From contig NZ_CP109178.1 in NCBI RefSeq assembly GCF_036248255.1, positions 4,154,001 to 4,218,000 on the forward strand: DNA of 64,000 nucleotides, read 5' to 3'. The first letter of the stretch is position 1. Each line of letters begins with the position of its first letter. A program made the translations under genes and the position numbers. Source of the DNA: Streptomyces sp. NBC_01717 (GTDB lineage Bacteria > Actinomycetota > Actinomycetes > Streptomycetales > Streptomycetaceae). The notes beneath the pieces are model-generated. The model was not told the origin of the DNA. It was given only the letters and a program-made list of their open reading frames with translations, and made no database searches. Below are positions 19,839 through 28,773 of this stretch, piece after piece.

Positions 19839-21157
19839 CGGTCGACGCCTCCCATCACGGGGTCGATGGACGCGACGGCGACGATGACGTCGGCGACCTG
19901 GCCGCCCTCGCACATCGCCGCCATGGCCTGAAGATTGGTGAAGGACGGGTCGCGGAAGTGGACCCGGTAGGGGCGGGTTCCGCCGTCCGAGACGACATGC
20001 ACGCCGAGCTCGCCCTTGGGCGACTCGACGGCGGTGTACGTCTGGCCGGCCGGGACCCGGAAGCCCTCGGTCACCAGCTTGAAGTGGTGGATCAGGGCCT
20101 CCATGGAGGTGCCCATGATCTTCTTGATGTGATCGAGCGAGTTGCCGAGGCCGTCGGGTCCGAGCGCGAGCTGCGCGGGCCAGGCGATCTTCTTGTCGGC
20201 GACCATCACCGGTCCCGGGGCGAGCCGGTCGATGCACTGCTCGATGATCCGCAGCGACTGGCGCATCTCCTCGAGACGGATGAGGAAGCGGCCGTAGGCG
20301 TCGCAGCTGTCGGCGGTGGGGACGTCGAACTCGTAGTTCTCGTACCCGCAGTACGGGTCCGTCTTGCGCAGGTCGTGCGGGAGTCCGGCGGAGCGCAGGA
20401 TCGGACCGGTGGCGCCCAGCGCCATGCAGCCGGTCAGGTCGAGGTAGCCGACGTCCTGCATGCGGGCCTTGAAGATCGGGTTGCCGGTGGCGAGCTTGTC
20501 GTACTCCGGCAGGTTGTTCTTCATGGTCTTCACGAACTCGCGCAGCTGGTCGATCGCGCCCGGCGGCAGGTCCTGGGCGAGTCCGCCGGGCCGGACGAAC
20601 GCGTGGTTCATCCGGAGCCCGGTGATCAGCTCGAAGAGATCGAGAACCAGTTCACGATCGCGGAACCCGTAGATCATGATCGTGGTGGCGCCGAGCTCCA
20701 TGCCGCCGGTGGCGATGCATACCAGGTGCGAGGAGATCCGGTTGAGCTCCATCAGCAGAACGCGCAGGACGCTCGCCCGGTCGGGGATCTGGTCCTCGAT
20801 GCCGAGCAGCTTCTCGACGCCCAGGCAGTACGCCGTCTCGTTGAAGAACGGCGTCAGGTAATCCATGCGCGTGACGAACGTGGTGCCCTGGGTCCAGTTC
20901 CGGAATTCGAGGTTCTTCTCGATGCCGGTGTGGAGGTAGCCGATGCCGCAGCGGGCCTCGGTGACGGTCTCGCCGTCGATCTCCAGGATCAGCCGCAGCA
21001 CGCCGTGCGTGGACGGGTGCTGGGGGCCCATGTTGACGATGATGCGCTCGTCGTCGGACTTGACCGCCGACTCGACGACCTCGTCCCAGTCGCCGCCGGT
21101 GACTGTATATACAGTCCCCTCGGTCGTGGCTCGGGGCGTTGCGTGGGGAGTAGACAT
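19835..21157 (-). CDS. nuoD: NADH-quinone oxidoreductase subunit D
   Basis: A 440-residue, 49-kDa-type subunit related to the large subunit of NiFe hydrogenases; it lines the quinone pocket with NuoB. Diagnostic segments are [17 protein letters not shown], containing the His that contacts the quinone head group, [13 protein letters not shown], and the C-terminal [12 protein letters not shown]. The ATG at 21157 overlaps the nuoC stop by one base (TGATG). Confidence 0.97.
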   Translation of the reverse strand: MSTPHATPRATTEGTVYTVTGGDWDEVVESAVKSDDERIIVNMGPQHPSTHGVLRLILEIDGETVTEARCGIGYLHTGIEKNLEFRNWTQGTTFVTRMDYLTPFFNETAYCLGVEKLLGIEDQIPDRASVLRVLLMELNRISSHLVCIATGGMELGATTIMIYGFRDRELVLDLFELITGLRMNHAFVRPGGLAQDLPPGAIDQLREFVKTMKNNLPEYDKLATGNPIFKARMQDVGYLDLTGCMALGATGPILRSAGLPHDLRKTDPYCGYENYEFDVPTADSCDAYGRFLIRLEEMRQSLRIIEQCIDRLAPGPVMVADKKIAWPAQLALGPDGLGNSLDHIKKIMGTSMEALIHHFKLVTEGFRVPAGQTYTAVESPKGELGVHVVSDGGTRPYRVHFRDPSFTNLQAMAAMCEGGQVADVIVAVASIDPVMGGVDR

Positions 21158-21867
21158 CAGGAGTACGACCTCCGCTGGTCCGGAGCCGGGATCTGGGCGC
21201 CCTTGTACTCGACGGCGATGCCACCGAGCGGGTAGTCCTTGCGCTGCGGGAAGCCCTGCCAGTCGTCCGGCATCATGATCCGGGTGAGGGCCGGGTGCCC
21301 GTCGAAGATGAGCCCGAAGAAGTCGTAGGTCTCACGCTCGTGCCAGTCGTTGGTCGGGTAGACCGCGACGAGCGACGGGACGTGCGGGTCGCTGTCCGGG
21401 GCCGAGACCTCCAGCCGGATCAGCCGGCCGTGAGTGATCGACCGCAGGTGGTAGACGGCGTGCAGCTCCCGGCCCTTGTCGCCGAGGAAGTGGACACCGC
21501 TCACCCCCGTACAGAGCTCGAAGCGCAGGGCCGGGTCGTCACGCAGGGTTCGAGCCACGGTGGGCAAGTGCTCGCGGGCGATGTGGAAGGTGAGTTCGCC
21601 GCGGTCGACGACGGTCTTCTCGATGGCGTTCTCGGGAAGCAGGTCCTGTTCCTCAAGGGCCCCTTCGAGTTCGTCGGCGACCTCGTCGAACCAGCCGCCG
21701 TACGGCCGGGGCGTGGCGCCCGGCAGCGTCACCGTGCGGACGAGGCCGCCGTAGCCGGAGGTGTCACCGCCGTTGTTGGCGCCGAACATGCCCTTCCGTA
21801 CGCCGATGACCTCGCCGGTCTCGTCGCGCGGCGCGGGTACGCCGTTGCTGTTCTGCTCGTCGCTCAC
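21157..21867 (-). CDS. nuoC: NADH-quinone oxidoreductase subunit C
   Basis: A 236-residue, 30-kDa-type subunit of the peripheral arm. The family signature is present as [20 protein letters not shown], followed by [20 protein letters not shown]. The first 60 residues are a low-complexity extension before the conserved domain. The GTG start at 21867 overlaps the nuoB stop (GTGA). NuoC and NuoD are separate genes, unlike the fused NuoCD of E. coli. Confidence 0.95.
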   Translation of the reverse strand: MSDEQNSNGVPAPRDETGEVIGVRKGMFGANNGGDTSGYGGLVRTVTLPGATPRPYGGWFDEVADELEGALEEQDLLPENAIEKTVVDRGELTFHIAREHLPTVARTLRDDPALRFELCTGVSGVHFLGDKGRELHAVYHLRSITHGRLIRLEVSAPDSDPHVPSLVAVYPTNDWHERETYDFFGLIFDGHPALTRIMMPDDWQGFPQRKDYPLGGIAVEYKGAQIPAPDQRRSYS

Positions 21868-22418
21868 CGCAGCAGCCCCTTCATCTCGATCAGGGGAAGC
21901 GCCTTGAGTGCCGCGTCCTCCGCCTCGCGGGCGGCCTCCTCCGCGTTGACCCCGAGCTTGGAGCTCTGGATCTTCTGGTGGAGCTTGAGAATGGCGTCCA
22001 TCAGCATCTCGGGACGCGGTGGACAACCCGGCAAATAGATATCGACCGGGACAATGTGATCAACACCCTGCACAATGGCATAATTGTTGAACATTCCACC
22101 TGATGATGCGCAAACCCCCATGGAGATAACCCACTTGGGATTCGGCATCTGGTCATAGACCTGCCTCAGGACGGGCGCCATCTTCTGGCTGACCCGCCCT
22201 GCCACGATCATCAGATCCGCCTGCCGCGGTGATCCGCGGAAGACCTCCATCCCGAAACGGGCCAGGTCGTAGCGCCCGGCCCCGGTCGTCATCATCTCGA
22301 TGGCGCAGCAGGCGAGGCCGAAGGTGGCAGGGAATACGGAGGACTTCCGCACCCAGCCGGCGGCCTGCTCGACAGTGGTCAACACGAAGCCGCTGGGCAG
22401 CTTCTCTTCGAGTCCCAT
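21864..22418 (-). CDS. nuoB: NADH-quinone oxidoreductase subunit B
   Basis: A 184-residue subunit that binds cluster N2, the last electron carrier before quinone. It has the unusual tandem cysteines in [11 protein letters not shown] and the further ligand in [15 protein letters not shown]. It lies 18 bases after nuoA. A stretch of roughly 120 bases in this gene (22030-22150) uses noticeably more A/T-ending codons than its neighbours. Confidence 0.97.
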   Translation of the reverse strand: MGLEEKLPSGFVLTTVEQAAGWVRKSSVFPATFGLACCAIEMMTTGAGRYDLARFGMEVFRGSPRQADLMIVAGRVSQKMAPVLRQVYDQMPNPKWVISMGVCASSGGMFNNYAIVQGVDHIVPVDIYLPGCPPRPEMLMDAILKLHQKIQSSKLGVNAEEAAREAEDAALKALPLIEMKGLLR

Positions 22419-22436
22419 GGTGTGCCCCTCAGCCCC

Positions 22437-22796
22437 TCAGTCCCATTCCAGGCCGCCGCGACGCCACACATACGCGTAGGCGACGAAGACGGTGAGCACG
22501 AAGAGCAGCATCTCGACGAGCCCGAAGATCCCCAGGGCGTCGAAGGTGACCGCCCAGGGATAGAGGAAGACGATCTCGATGTCGAAGACGATGAAGAGCA
22601 TCGCCGTCAGGTAGTACTTGATGGGGAAGCGGCCGCCTCCGGCTGGAGTGGGGGTGGGTTCAATACCGCACTCGTACGCTTCGAGCTTTGCTCGGTTGTA
22701 TCGCTTCGGGCCGATAAGCGTGGCCATGACCACGGAGAAGATCGCAAACCCTGCCCCGAGGGCGCCGAGCACGAGGATGGGCGCGTAGGCATTCAC
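22437..22796 (-). CDS. nuoA: NADH-quinone oxidoreductase subunit A
   Basis: A 119-residue protein with three transmembrane helices. The conserved loop YECGIEPTPTPAGGGRFPIK precedes the second helix with its acidic motif FDIEIVFLYPW. The GTG at 22796 is chosen over upstream codons because GGAAGGAG sits 8 bases before it and the product then begins MNAYAPILVL with the expected length. It is the first gene of the 14-gene operon, with a Rex-type operator about 80 bases upstream. Confidence 0.96.
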   Translation of the reverse strand: MNAYAPILVLGALGAGFAIFSVVMATLIGPKRYNRAKLEAYECGIEPTPTPAGGGRFPIKYYLTAMLFIVFDIEIVFLYPWAVTFDALGIFGLVEMLLFVLTVFVAYAYVWRRGGLEWD

Positions 22797-22876
22797 GCTC
22801 CTCGCTCCTTCCAGTCGTCCTTGACCGTTGGACCGCATCGGGCGACCGGCTCGCCACCTCACCAAGATCGTGCACA

Positions 22877-22892
22877 TGTGAGGCAGTTCACA
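22877..22892 (-). promoter_or_regulatory. Putative Rex operator (ROP site) upstream of nuoA
   Basis: The sequence TGTGAGGCAGTTCACA is a perfect TGTGA-N6-TCACA inverted repeat. It matches the Rex operator described in Streptomyces coelicolor (consensus TGTGAACGCGTTCACA), where the NAD/NADH-sensing repressor Rex controls respiratory genes. It ends 80 bases upstream of the nuoA start. A possible -35 (TTGTGA, 22893-22888 on the minus strand) overlaps it; no convincing -10 could be fixed. Confidence 0.75.
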
Positions 22893-23407
22893 AGCCCGAC
22901 TGCCCCGCATCCTATGCCTGCCGTCCTGTGATCTGCGACACGGGGTGCTACACCGGCTTTGTGATCTCCACCACCAGGCGAAGGATCATGAAGCCGGATG
23001 AGAGGTGATCTTCGTACGCAAAGCGGCCGGGCGATCACGAGACGTGACATCTGATGTTGTTGCCGCTGGTCAAAGCGATGTTCCACTAACAATCAGACGC
23101 CTCGACATGCAAATTGGCAATGGGCGACGGGGAGTGATATGAGGATCCGTCCCGGTCTGAACTCACCCGCGCGAGGGGTTCACGGGGAGCGAAGTGGACG
23201 CGTGCGCACATTCGCGATCTTCCGGGCGAAAGGCCACCCGCCCGGCACCGCCGGCGGCGCCGGGCATGCCGGCTGCTCGTATGCCCACCACGTGACAGTC
23301 ATGCTGTGACCTGCGTCACTCCACTCGACCTTCAACAAAAGCGGGCTTGGCCATTGGTGTGAACGGATGGTAAGTGGCGGGCAATTCGGGCGAATTCCCG
23401 AAAGGCC

Positions 23408-23427
23408 GTGATCACAGCGGTGATCAC
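23408..23427 (+). repeat. Two GTGATCAC palindromes upstream of the NlpC/P60 gene
   Basis: GTGATCAC is repeated with a 4-base spacer (AGCG), so the whole 20 bases also read as a larger imperfect palindrome. It lies 131 bases before the hydrolase ATG. It could be an operator; the binding protein is unknown. Confidence 0.45.
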
Positions 23428-23557
23428 CCCTGCCCGTTTTGCCCGTTACGGCGTCAATAAGGGCCGCCAGAAAGCGGATTCACAGATTCCGTACGTAACT
23501 GTGTCGCAACACACGTTTCTTGAAGGGACCCCTGAGGCCCTGATAGCGCTAGTACTC

Positions 23558-24367
23558 ATGTCCCACACCGCTCACATACCCAGCCACCGGAAGCCCCGCC
23601 GAAACGCCTCGAAGACGGCGCTGCGAGCCGGAGTTGCCGGTGGCGTCCTCAGCACCATCGCGGTCGCCGCGGCCGCCGGTCCGGCCCAGGCCGAGCCGGT
23701 GACCCAGACCATCGAGATGCCCACCCTCACCACCGGGCTCTCCACCGCCGTCGCCGCATCCGCCGAAGCCACGCAGCAGGTCGCCCTGGACCTGGAGACG
23801 CAGGCCCACGAGGACGCCGCCGCCACCACCGCCGCCAAGGCCGCCAAGACGGCCAAGGCCGAGGCCGTGCGCAAGGCGGAGGCCAAGAAGAAGGCGGAGG
23901 CGGCCGCCAAGGCCAAGGCCGAGGCCGCCCTGCGTGCCTCCCGCTCCGAGGCCCGTACGACGCTCAGCGCCACCTCCGGCTCCGCCTCCGTCGCCTCCTC
24001 GTCGAGCGCCACCGGCTCCGCCGCGTCCGTCATCTCGTTCGTCAGGGCGCAGGTCGGCGACGCGTACGTGTCCGGCGGCACCGGCCCCAACTCCTGGGAC
24101 TGCTCCGGCCTGGTCCAGGCCGCGTTCCGCTCGGTGGGCGTCGACCTGCCGCGCGTCTCGCAGGCCCAGTCGACCGCCGGCACCCAGGTCTCCCTGAGCA
24201 ACCTTCAGCCGGGCGACATCCTGTACTGGGGCGGCGCGGGCTCCGCGTACCACGTCGGTGTCTATGTGGGCGGCGGCCAGTTCGTCGGCGCGCAGAACCC
24301 GAGCACCGGTGTGGTGCTCCGCTCCCTGGACTACGACCCGCCGTCGGGCGCGGTCCGCGTTCTCTGA
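23558..24367 (+). CDS. Secreted NlpC/P60 (C40) cell-wall peptidase
   Basis: A 269-residue exported endopeptidase that probably cuts peptidoglycan stem peptides. An N-terminal signal peptide has a basic stretch (HRKPRRNASK), a hydrophobic core and an AQA cleavage site near residue 45. A strongly charged Ala/Lys/Glu coiled-coil region follows (about 85-145), then a Ser-rich linker and the C40 domain with catalytic Cys182 in SWDCSGL and His232 in YHVGVYVG. The ATG at 23558 gives a proper signal peptide; the frame is open for 50 codons upstream, but that extension would bury the signal. The ribosome binding site is weak. Confidence 0.9.
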   Translation: MSHTAHIPSHRKPRRNASKTALRAGVAGGVLSTIAVAAAAGPAQAEPVTQTIEMPTLTTGLSTAVAASAEATQQVALDLETQAHEDAAATTAAKAAKTAKAEAVRKAEAKKKAEAAAKAKAEAALRASRSEARTTLSATSGSASVASSSSATGSAASVISFVRAQVGDAYVSGGTGPNSWDCSGLVQAAFRSVGVDLPRVSQAQSTAGTQVSLSNLQPGDILYWGGAGSAYHVGVYVGGGQFVGAQNPSTGVVLRSLDYDPPSGAVRVL

Positions 24368-24425
24368 GCTCCTCGAGTTCTCTGAGTTCCTTGAGTTCTC
24401 GGATTCACAAGCGCATGTGATCCGG

Positions 24426-24466
24426 CTGAGGGCCGTCACTCCCCGCTCGGGAGTGACGGCCCTCAG
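24426..24466 (+). terminator. Terminator after the NlpC/P60 gene
   Basis: A perfect 18-bp stem (24426-24443 and 24449-24466) with a 5-base loop lies 58 bases past the stop codon. It separates this gene from the minus-strand remnant that follows. Confidence 0.88.
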
Positions 24467-24597
24467 TCGTACGGACGCCCCGGTCGGCCCCGCACTCACC
24501 CCAGGTCGAAGGTGTTCGGAAGCCCCAGCCCGAAGCGCACCTCGTCGATGCGCTTGAGGGGCTCCAGCTCGGGCGGCCGGTAGTGACCCCAGGTCGT

Positions 24598-24659
24598 GCA
24601 GCGCTCAGCGGTCGAGCCGTCGGCGTCGAGCAGCGCTCAGCGGTCGAGCCGTCGGCGTC
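24598..24659. repeat. 32-base tandem duplication
   Basis: A 30-base segment starting GCAGCGCTCAGCGGTCGAGC occurs at 24598-24627 and again, identical, at 24630-24659 (period 32). Because 32 is not a multiple of three, it breaks the reading frame of the remnant gene in which it lies. Confidence 0.9.
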
Positions 24660-24761
24660 GTGCGGCGCGTTGACCGCGTGCCGGGCGGCCTCGTCGGCCC
24701 CTCCATGGACGCCAGGGTCATTCCGGCGAGCGGCGGTGCGCCGTCTCCGACGAGATCGTCG

Positions 24762-24789
24762 CGGCCCACGCCCGGGAGGGCGTGGGCCG
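24762..24789 (-). terminator. Possible terminator of the MenJ-like gene
   Basis: A 12-bp perfect stem, CGGCCCACGCCC and its complement with a 4-base loop, lies 11 bases past the stop codon of the minus-strand reductase gene. It falls inside the decayed reading frame next to it. Confidence 0.6.
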
Positions 24790-24799
24790 TCATCCCGGC

Positions 24800-26083
24800 T
24801 CAGGAGCTCGGGGCCACCTTCGCCAGGCCGTTGATGATGCGGTCCATCGCGTCGCCGCCCGTCGGGTCGGTGAGGTTGGCCAGCATCTTCAGCGTGAACT
24901 TCATCAGCAGCGGGTGCGTCAGACCGCGCTGCGTGGCGATCTTCATGACCTTCGGGTTGCCGATCAGCTTCACGAAGGCCCGGCCCATCGTGTAGTAGCC
25001 GCCGTAGGTCTCCTTGAGGATCTTCGGGTAGTTGTGCAGCGCCAGTTCGCGCTGGGCCGGGGTCGCGCGGGCGTGCGCCTGGACGATGACGTCCGCGGCG
25101 ATCTGGCCCGACTCCATGGCGTATGCGATGCCTTCGCCGTTGAACGGGTTGACCATGCCGCCCGCGTCACCGACGAGCAGCAGACCCTTGGTGTAGTGCG
25201 GCTGGCGGTTGAAGGCCATCGGGAGCGCGGCGCCGCGGATCGGGCCCGTCATGTTCTCCTCGGTGTAGCCCCAGTCGGCGGGCATCGAGGCGCACCATGC
25301 CTTGAGGACCTCGCGCCAGTCCAGCTCCTTGAACGCGGACGACGAGTTGAGGATGCCGAGGCCGACGTTGGAAGTGCCGTCGCCCATGCCGAAGATCCAG
25401 CCGTAGCCGGGCAGCAGCCGGTCCTGGGGGCCGCGCCGGTCCCACAGTTCCAGCCAGGACTCCAGGTAGTCGTCTTCGTGCCGCGGCGAGGTGAAGTACG
25501 TACGCACCGCCACACCCATCGGGCGGTCCTCGCGGCGGTGCAGGCCCATGGCGAGCGACAGCCGGGTGGAGTTGCCGTCGGCGGCGACGACGAGCGGAGC
25601 GTGGAAGGTGACCGGGGTCTTCTCCTCGCCGAGCTTCGCGTTCACTCCGGTGATGTGGCCGGTGCGCCCGTCGACGATCGGGGCGCCGACGTTGCAGCGC
25701 TCGTACAGCCGCGCGCCCGCCTTCTGCGCCTGGCGGGCCAGCTGCTCGTCGAAGTCGTCGCGCTTGCGGACCAGACCGTAGTCCGGGTACGAGGCGAGGT
25801 CCGGCCAGTCCAGCTGGAGGCGGACGCCGCCGCCGATGATGCGCAGACCCTTGTTGCGCAGCCAGCCGGCCTCTTCGGAGATGTCGATGCCCATGGAGAC
25901 GAGCTGCTTGGTGGCTCGCGGGGTGAGGCCGTCGCCGCACACCTTCTCGCGCGGGAAGGCGGTCTTCTCCAGCAGGAGAACGTCGAGTCCGGCCTTGGCG
26001 AGGTAGTACGCGGTCGTGGAGCCGGCTGGGCCCGCCCCGACGACGATCACATCCGCGCTGTGTTCGGAGAGGGGCTCGGTCAC
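24800..26083 (-). CDS. menJ: Geranylgeranyl reductase family protein (MenJ-like)
   Basis: A 427-residue FAD-dependent oxidoreductase of the geranylgeranyl reductase family. The N-terminus has the Rossmann motif VIVVGAGPAGST, followed by EKTAFPREKVCGDGLTP typical of the family, and the second FAD block LLVGDAGGMVNPFNGEG. In mycobacteria the related MenJ saturates one isoprene unit of menaquinone. The position here, between the nuo operon and menG/mqnC, supports a menaquinone side-chain role, though archaeal-type lipid or carotenoid substrates cannot be excluded. The GTG at 26083 is chosen because GGGAG lies 8 bases upstream and it gives the usual N-terminus; the upstream extension lacks a binding site. 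Confidence 0.82.
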   Translation of the reverse strand: MTEPLSEHSADVIVVGAGPAGSTTAYYLAKAGLDVLLLEKTAFPREKVCGDGLTPRATKQLVSMGIDISEEAGWLRNKGLRIIGGGVRLQLDWPDLASYPDYGLVRKRDDFDEQLARQAQKAGARLYERCNVGAPIVDGRTGHITGVNAKLGEEKTPVTFHAPLVVAADGNSTRLSLAMGLHRREDRPMGVAVRTYFTSPRHEDDYLESWLELWDRRGPQDRLLPGYGWIFGMGDGTSNVGLGILNSSSAFKELDWREVLKAWCASMPADWGYTEENMTGPIRGAALPMAFNRQPHYTKGLLLVGDAGGMVNPFNGEGIAYAMESGQIAADVIVQAHARATPAQRELALHNYPKILKETYGGYYTMGRAFVKLIGNPKVMKIATQRGLTHPLLMKFTLKMLANLTDPTGGDAMDRIINGLAKVAPSS

Positions 26084-26254
26084 GGTCGGATCTCCCGAAG
26101 ACTCGAAATCGCGTGCCGTGCGGCACATGTCCCGTGCAGTCTATGGGGGCCTGCTGATCAACCTTCCGAAGGGCTCCCCGATGCCCTCTGCCGCCCCCTC
26201 CGTGCAGCTGCGGTGCAGTGCCTCCGGCCGGCGCTGAAAGCGTGACGAGCAGGA

Positions 26255-28555
26255 TCAGTCGAGGTCGTTGAGCATCCAGGTGGACAGGGCGGTGTCGAAG
26301 ATCTGCCGGGCGTCCGACCAGTAGCGGTCGCGCTCGGTGGTGTAGATCGCGTACTCGGTGCCGTCGTCGGCGATGTAGCTCTGGTCGATGGCGTGGATGG
26401 TCTCGCCGCTCTGCTTGTCCTCGTACGTGTACTCCCAGATCGCGCCCTGGAATCCCTGGAAGGTGTTGGCACCGAGCTGCAGCCGCAGGTAGTTCTTCTG
26501 GTTGGCGTCGGCGGTCCGCTCCAGGTTCCGGAAGTTCTCGTACGAGGTGTACGGGGCGTTGCGGATGACGCCGACCTTCAGCTCGGCCCGGCCGGTGGAA
26601 CCCGCGTACGTGATCTGGTGGTTCCTCTCGCTCTCCCGGTCCCACTGGACCGGAACGGCGAAGGAGAAGCCGGCACTGTCGGAGACCATCCGGTAGCCGC
26701 CGGGGACGGTGGGCGCGGCAGGGGGCGCGGTCGCGGACGCGGTGGGGGACGTGGTCGGTACCGGCGTCGGGGACGGCGTCGGGCCGGCTTCGGGGGGCGC
26801 GCTGTCACTGCTCCCGGACGCCGCGGGCTTGTTGTCCTCGGCGGCCGCCGCGGGCGGCTGCCGGCTGTCGCTCTTGTCGCTCTTGAGGAACAGGACTCCG
26901 GCGGTGATCCCGCCGCCCAGCACGACGGCTGCGACGAGGGTCACGCTCCAGACGACGACGGAGCGCCTACGGGCGGCGGTGGCGGCCGCTGCGGTGGCCG
27001 CCACAGCTGGGCCGAGATGTACGGTCCGCGGATCGTACGGGGGGTACGGGGTGGGCTGGGGAGTGGCCGTGGGGACGGTTGTGGGCGGCGTCTGCGCCGG
27101 GGGGGTCCAGACGGGAGGCCGAGGCTGCGTGCCCGGGCCCCACGCCGGCGCCGGAGCCGTCGTGCCGGCCGGACGCCCCACCAGCCGCAGCAGATGCGGC
27201 GCCACCAGCACCGCTCCCCCCACCCACAGCAGCCCGAAGAGCAGCGCGTCCGGCACGCTCGGGGCGATCTCCGCCATGCCCTGACCGCCCACCCCGGCGA
27301 CATCGCCCGAGAGCTCCGCGGACACCCCGCTCAACCCGGTGAGCAGCAGATACAGCACGAGGAACAGTCCGCCGGCGATGGCCTGTTCGCGCCGGTCCAC
27401 CGAGCGGCGGGCGGCCGACACACCGACGTACAGCGCACAGACGACGCCGATCAGCACCGCACCGGCCACCGCCCACCCGTTCACCGCGTCGCCCAACTCG
27501 GAGAGTCCGAAGCCGCCGTGCTCCATCCCGGAGCCGAACCAGCCGAACTCGCCCCGCACGTCGTACTCGACCGGGGCGCCCCAGCTCACCCCGAGCACCG
27601 CCAGACCGATGTTGGGCAGCACCGGCAGTGTGAGCAGCATGGCCGTGCCGTCCACCCCGTCGACGTTGGCGTACGCGATGAACCCGATCAGCGCGCAGAG
27701 CGCGATGACCGCGCCGAGTGCCCGGACCGCCGTGCCCGTCGCACGGACCACGGCATGCGCGGCAGGGCGCTGCGCCAGCCACTGGGCCGCCGCGTCCTGT
27801 TGCAGGACGCCGCCGGTGACGAGCAGCGAGAGCACGAGCGCGCCGAGCGCCGCGAGCAGCGGGGAGGACGAGACCGACACCCCGGCGATGTCCGGCTGGG
27901 CGAACAGTCCGAGGACCAGGATCGCGCCGGTGACCAGGGCACTGATCCGCACCGCCGCCTCCATGCCGCCGCCCTGCTTGCGGGCCGCCCGGGCGGCGAG
28001 CAGCAGCGCACCGACCCAGAGCACGGTGACGGTGAGCGGTACGAGGGAGAGCGTGGCGCCGGCCTGTCCGGCGGTCCCGTAGCCGGCGCCGAACGCGTCG
28101 GAGCCCCCGGATCCGTCGGAACCGGAGCCGTACGGCGAGCCCGGCCCCGCCGCCCGGACCTCGAAGCCGCCGCCGAACGCCTGGAGCAGCATGGCGAGCG
28201 CGATCCGCAGGCGGTCGCTCCAGCCGACGACGACGTCGTCGCCCTGACCGTACGAGGGGATGGCCAGCGCCACCGCGAGCGCCAGGATCAGCCCGGTCGG
28301 CCAGGCGGCCGCCTTCAGCGACCCCGCCCAGTCGCCGCGCATCGCCCGGCCGAGGAACTCCCCGGCGGGCGACGGCCGGACGGGTGCGTAACCGGGCGGG
28401 GGTGCGTAACCGGGCGGCGGGCCCATCGGCGGCAGCGCGGGAGGAACCGGGTCCCCTGCTCCCGCCGCGGTCGGCTGTTCTCGCCCGCATTTCATGCAGA
28501 AACGCGCCCCTTCGGGCGCGGCGGTTCCGCAGTGCGGGCAGTAGGACGGCGGCAT
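26255..28555 (-). CDS. Zinc-ribbon streptophobe-type membrane protein
   Basis: A 766-residue membrane protein. It starts with a zinc ribbon (CPHCGTAAPEGARFCMKCG), then a Pro/Gly-rich linker (PPGYAPPPGYAP). About eight hydrophobic helices between residues 90 and 470 resemble the Streptomyces streptophobe family. A second Pro/Thr-rich stretch, a single transmembrane helix (VTLVAAVVLGGGITAGVLFL) and a Ser/Thr/Pro-rich spacer lead to a C-terminal soluble domain of about 150 residues (from GGYRMVSDSAGFSFAVP), similar in style to kinase-linked sensor domains, which would lie outside the cell. The ATG at 28555 with GGAG upstream is preferred. Function unknown; it is flanked by quinone genes but has no obvious role there. 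Confidence 0.75.
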   Translation of the reverse strand: MPPSYCPHCGTAAPEGARFCMKCGREQPTAAGAGDPVPPALPPMGPPPGYAPPPGYAPVRPSPAGEFLGRAMRGDWAGSLKAAAWPTGLILALAVALAIPSYGQGDDVVVGWSDRLRIALAMLLQAFGGGFEVRAAGPGSPYGSGSDGSGGSDAFGAGYGTAGQAGATLSLVPLTVTVLWVGALLLAARAARKQGGGMEAAVRISALVTGAILVLGLFAQPDIAGVSVSSSPLLAALGALVLSLLVTGGVLQQDAAAQWLAQRPAAHAVVRATGTAVRALGAVIALCALIGFIAYANVDGVDGTAMLLTLPVLPNIGLAVLGVSWGAPVEYDVRGEFGWFGSGMEHGGFGLSELGDAVNGWAVAGAVLIGVVCALYVGVSAARRSVDRREQAIAGGLFLVLYLLLTGLSGVSAELSGDVAGVGGQGMAEIAPSVPDALLFGLLWVGGAVLVAPHLLRLVGRPAGTTAPAPAWGPGTQPRPPVWTPPAQTPPTTVPTATPQPTPYPPYDPRTVHLGPAVAATAAAATAARRRSVVVWSVTLVAAVVLGGGITAGVLFLKSDKSDSRQPPAAAAEDNKPAASGSSDSAPPEAGPTPSPTPVPTTSPTASATAPPAAPTVPGGYRMVSDSAGFSFAVPVQWDRESERNHQITYAGSTGRAELKVGVIRNAPYTSYENFRNLERTADANQKNYLRLQLGANTFQGFQGAIWEYTYEDKQSGETIHAIDQSYIADDGTEYAIYTTERDRYWSDARQIFDTALSTWMLNDLD

Positions 28556-28773
28556 GGGCGGACTCCGGCGCAGCGACGGGGACACAGAGAACCGGTGACA
28601 CACGGGAACGGAGAAAACGCGTGCCGTATCAACGGACACATCTTCCCGCCCACCGGTTCCCGCATTCACCGAACCCGGCAACTTCCGTCCGACGAAAGGG
28701 CTCGTCCCGGTTCATCGCGGCCGCGCCGCCTCCGGACCGCCTCGGCACCGCCGCGTCCCGACCGCCGCAGGCG

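Larger units (their letters stand above)
22797..23557. other. Long divergent intergenic region between nuoA and the NlpC/P60 gene
   Basis: This is about 760 bases with lower GC than its surroundings and no convincing gene. It holds the nuo promoter region with the Rex-type site and, on the other side, the leader of the cell-wall hydrolase gene. Two copies of the palindrome GTGATCAC lie at 23408-23415 and 23420-23427, and GTGAC/GTCAC repeats occur around 23293-23316. A c-di-AMP (ydaO) riboswitch was looked for ahead of the hydrolase gene and its conserved blocks were not seen. Confidence 0.5.
24496..24793 (-). pseudogene. Decayed C-terminal remnant, probably of a flavoprotein oxidoreductase
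   Basis: Reading the minus strand from 24793, about 30 codons are coding-like and run through DDLVGDGAPPLAG to LASMEG. The frame then shifts by one base near 24690 (restoring one G gives MEGADEAARHAVNA). It shifts again in a 32-base tandem duplication (24598-24659), after which it continues through TTWGHYRPPELEPLKRID and ends GLPNTFDLG with TGA at 24496-24498. The codons are almost all G/C-ending in the shifted frames, so this was a real gene. The GD...MEGA pattern resembles the last FAD-binding segment of phytoene-desaturase/amine-oxidase-type flavoproteins; that family call is tentative. The N-terminal part is missing; menJ abuts it. Confidence 0.6.

Noticed and set aside
23140..23557. A c-di-AMP (ydaO-type) riboswitch ahead of the C40 peptidase
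   Set aside because: Such riboswitches control several Streptomyces cell-wall hydrolases, but I could not find the conserved ydaO blocks in this leader.
24598..24659. The 32-base duplication as a regulatory direct repeat
   Set aside because: It lies inside a decayed reading frame whose coding pattern continues on both sides, so mutational duplication explains it better.
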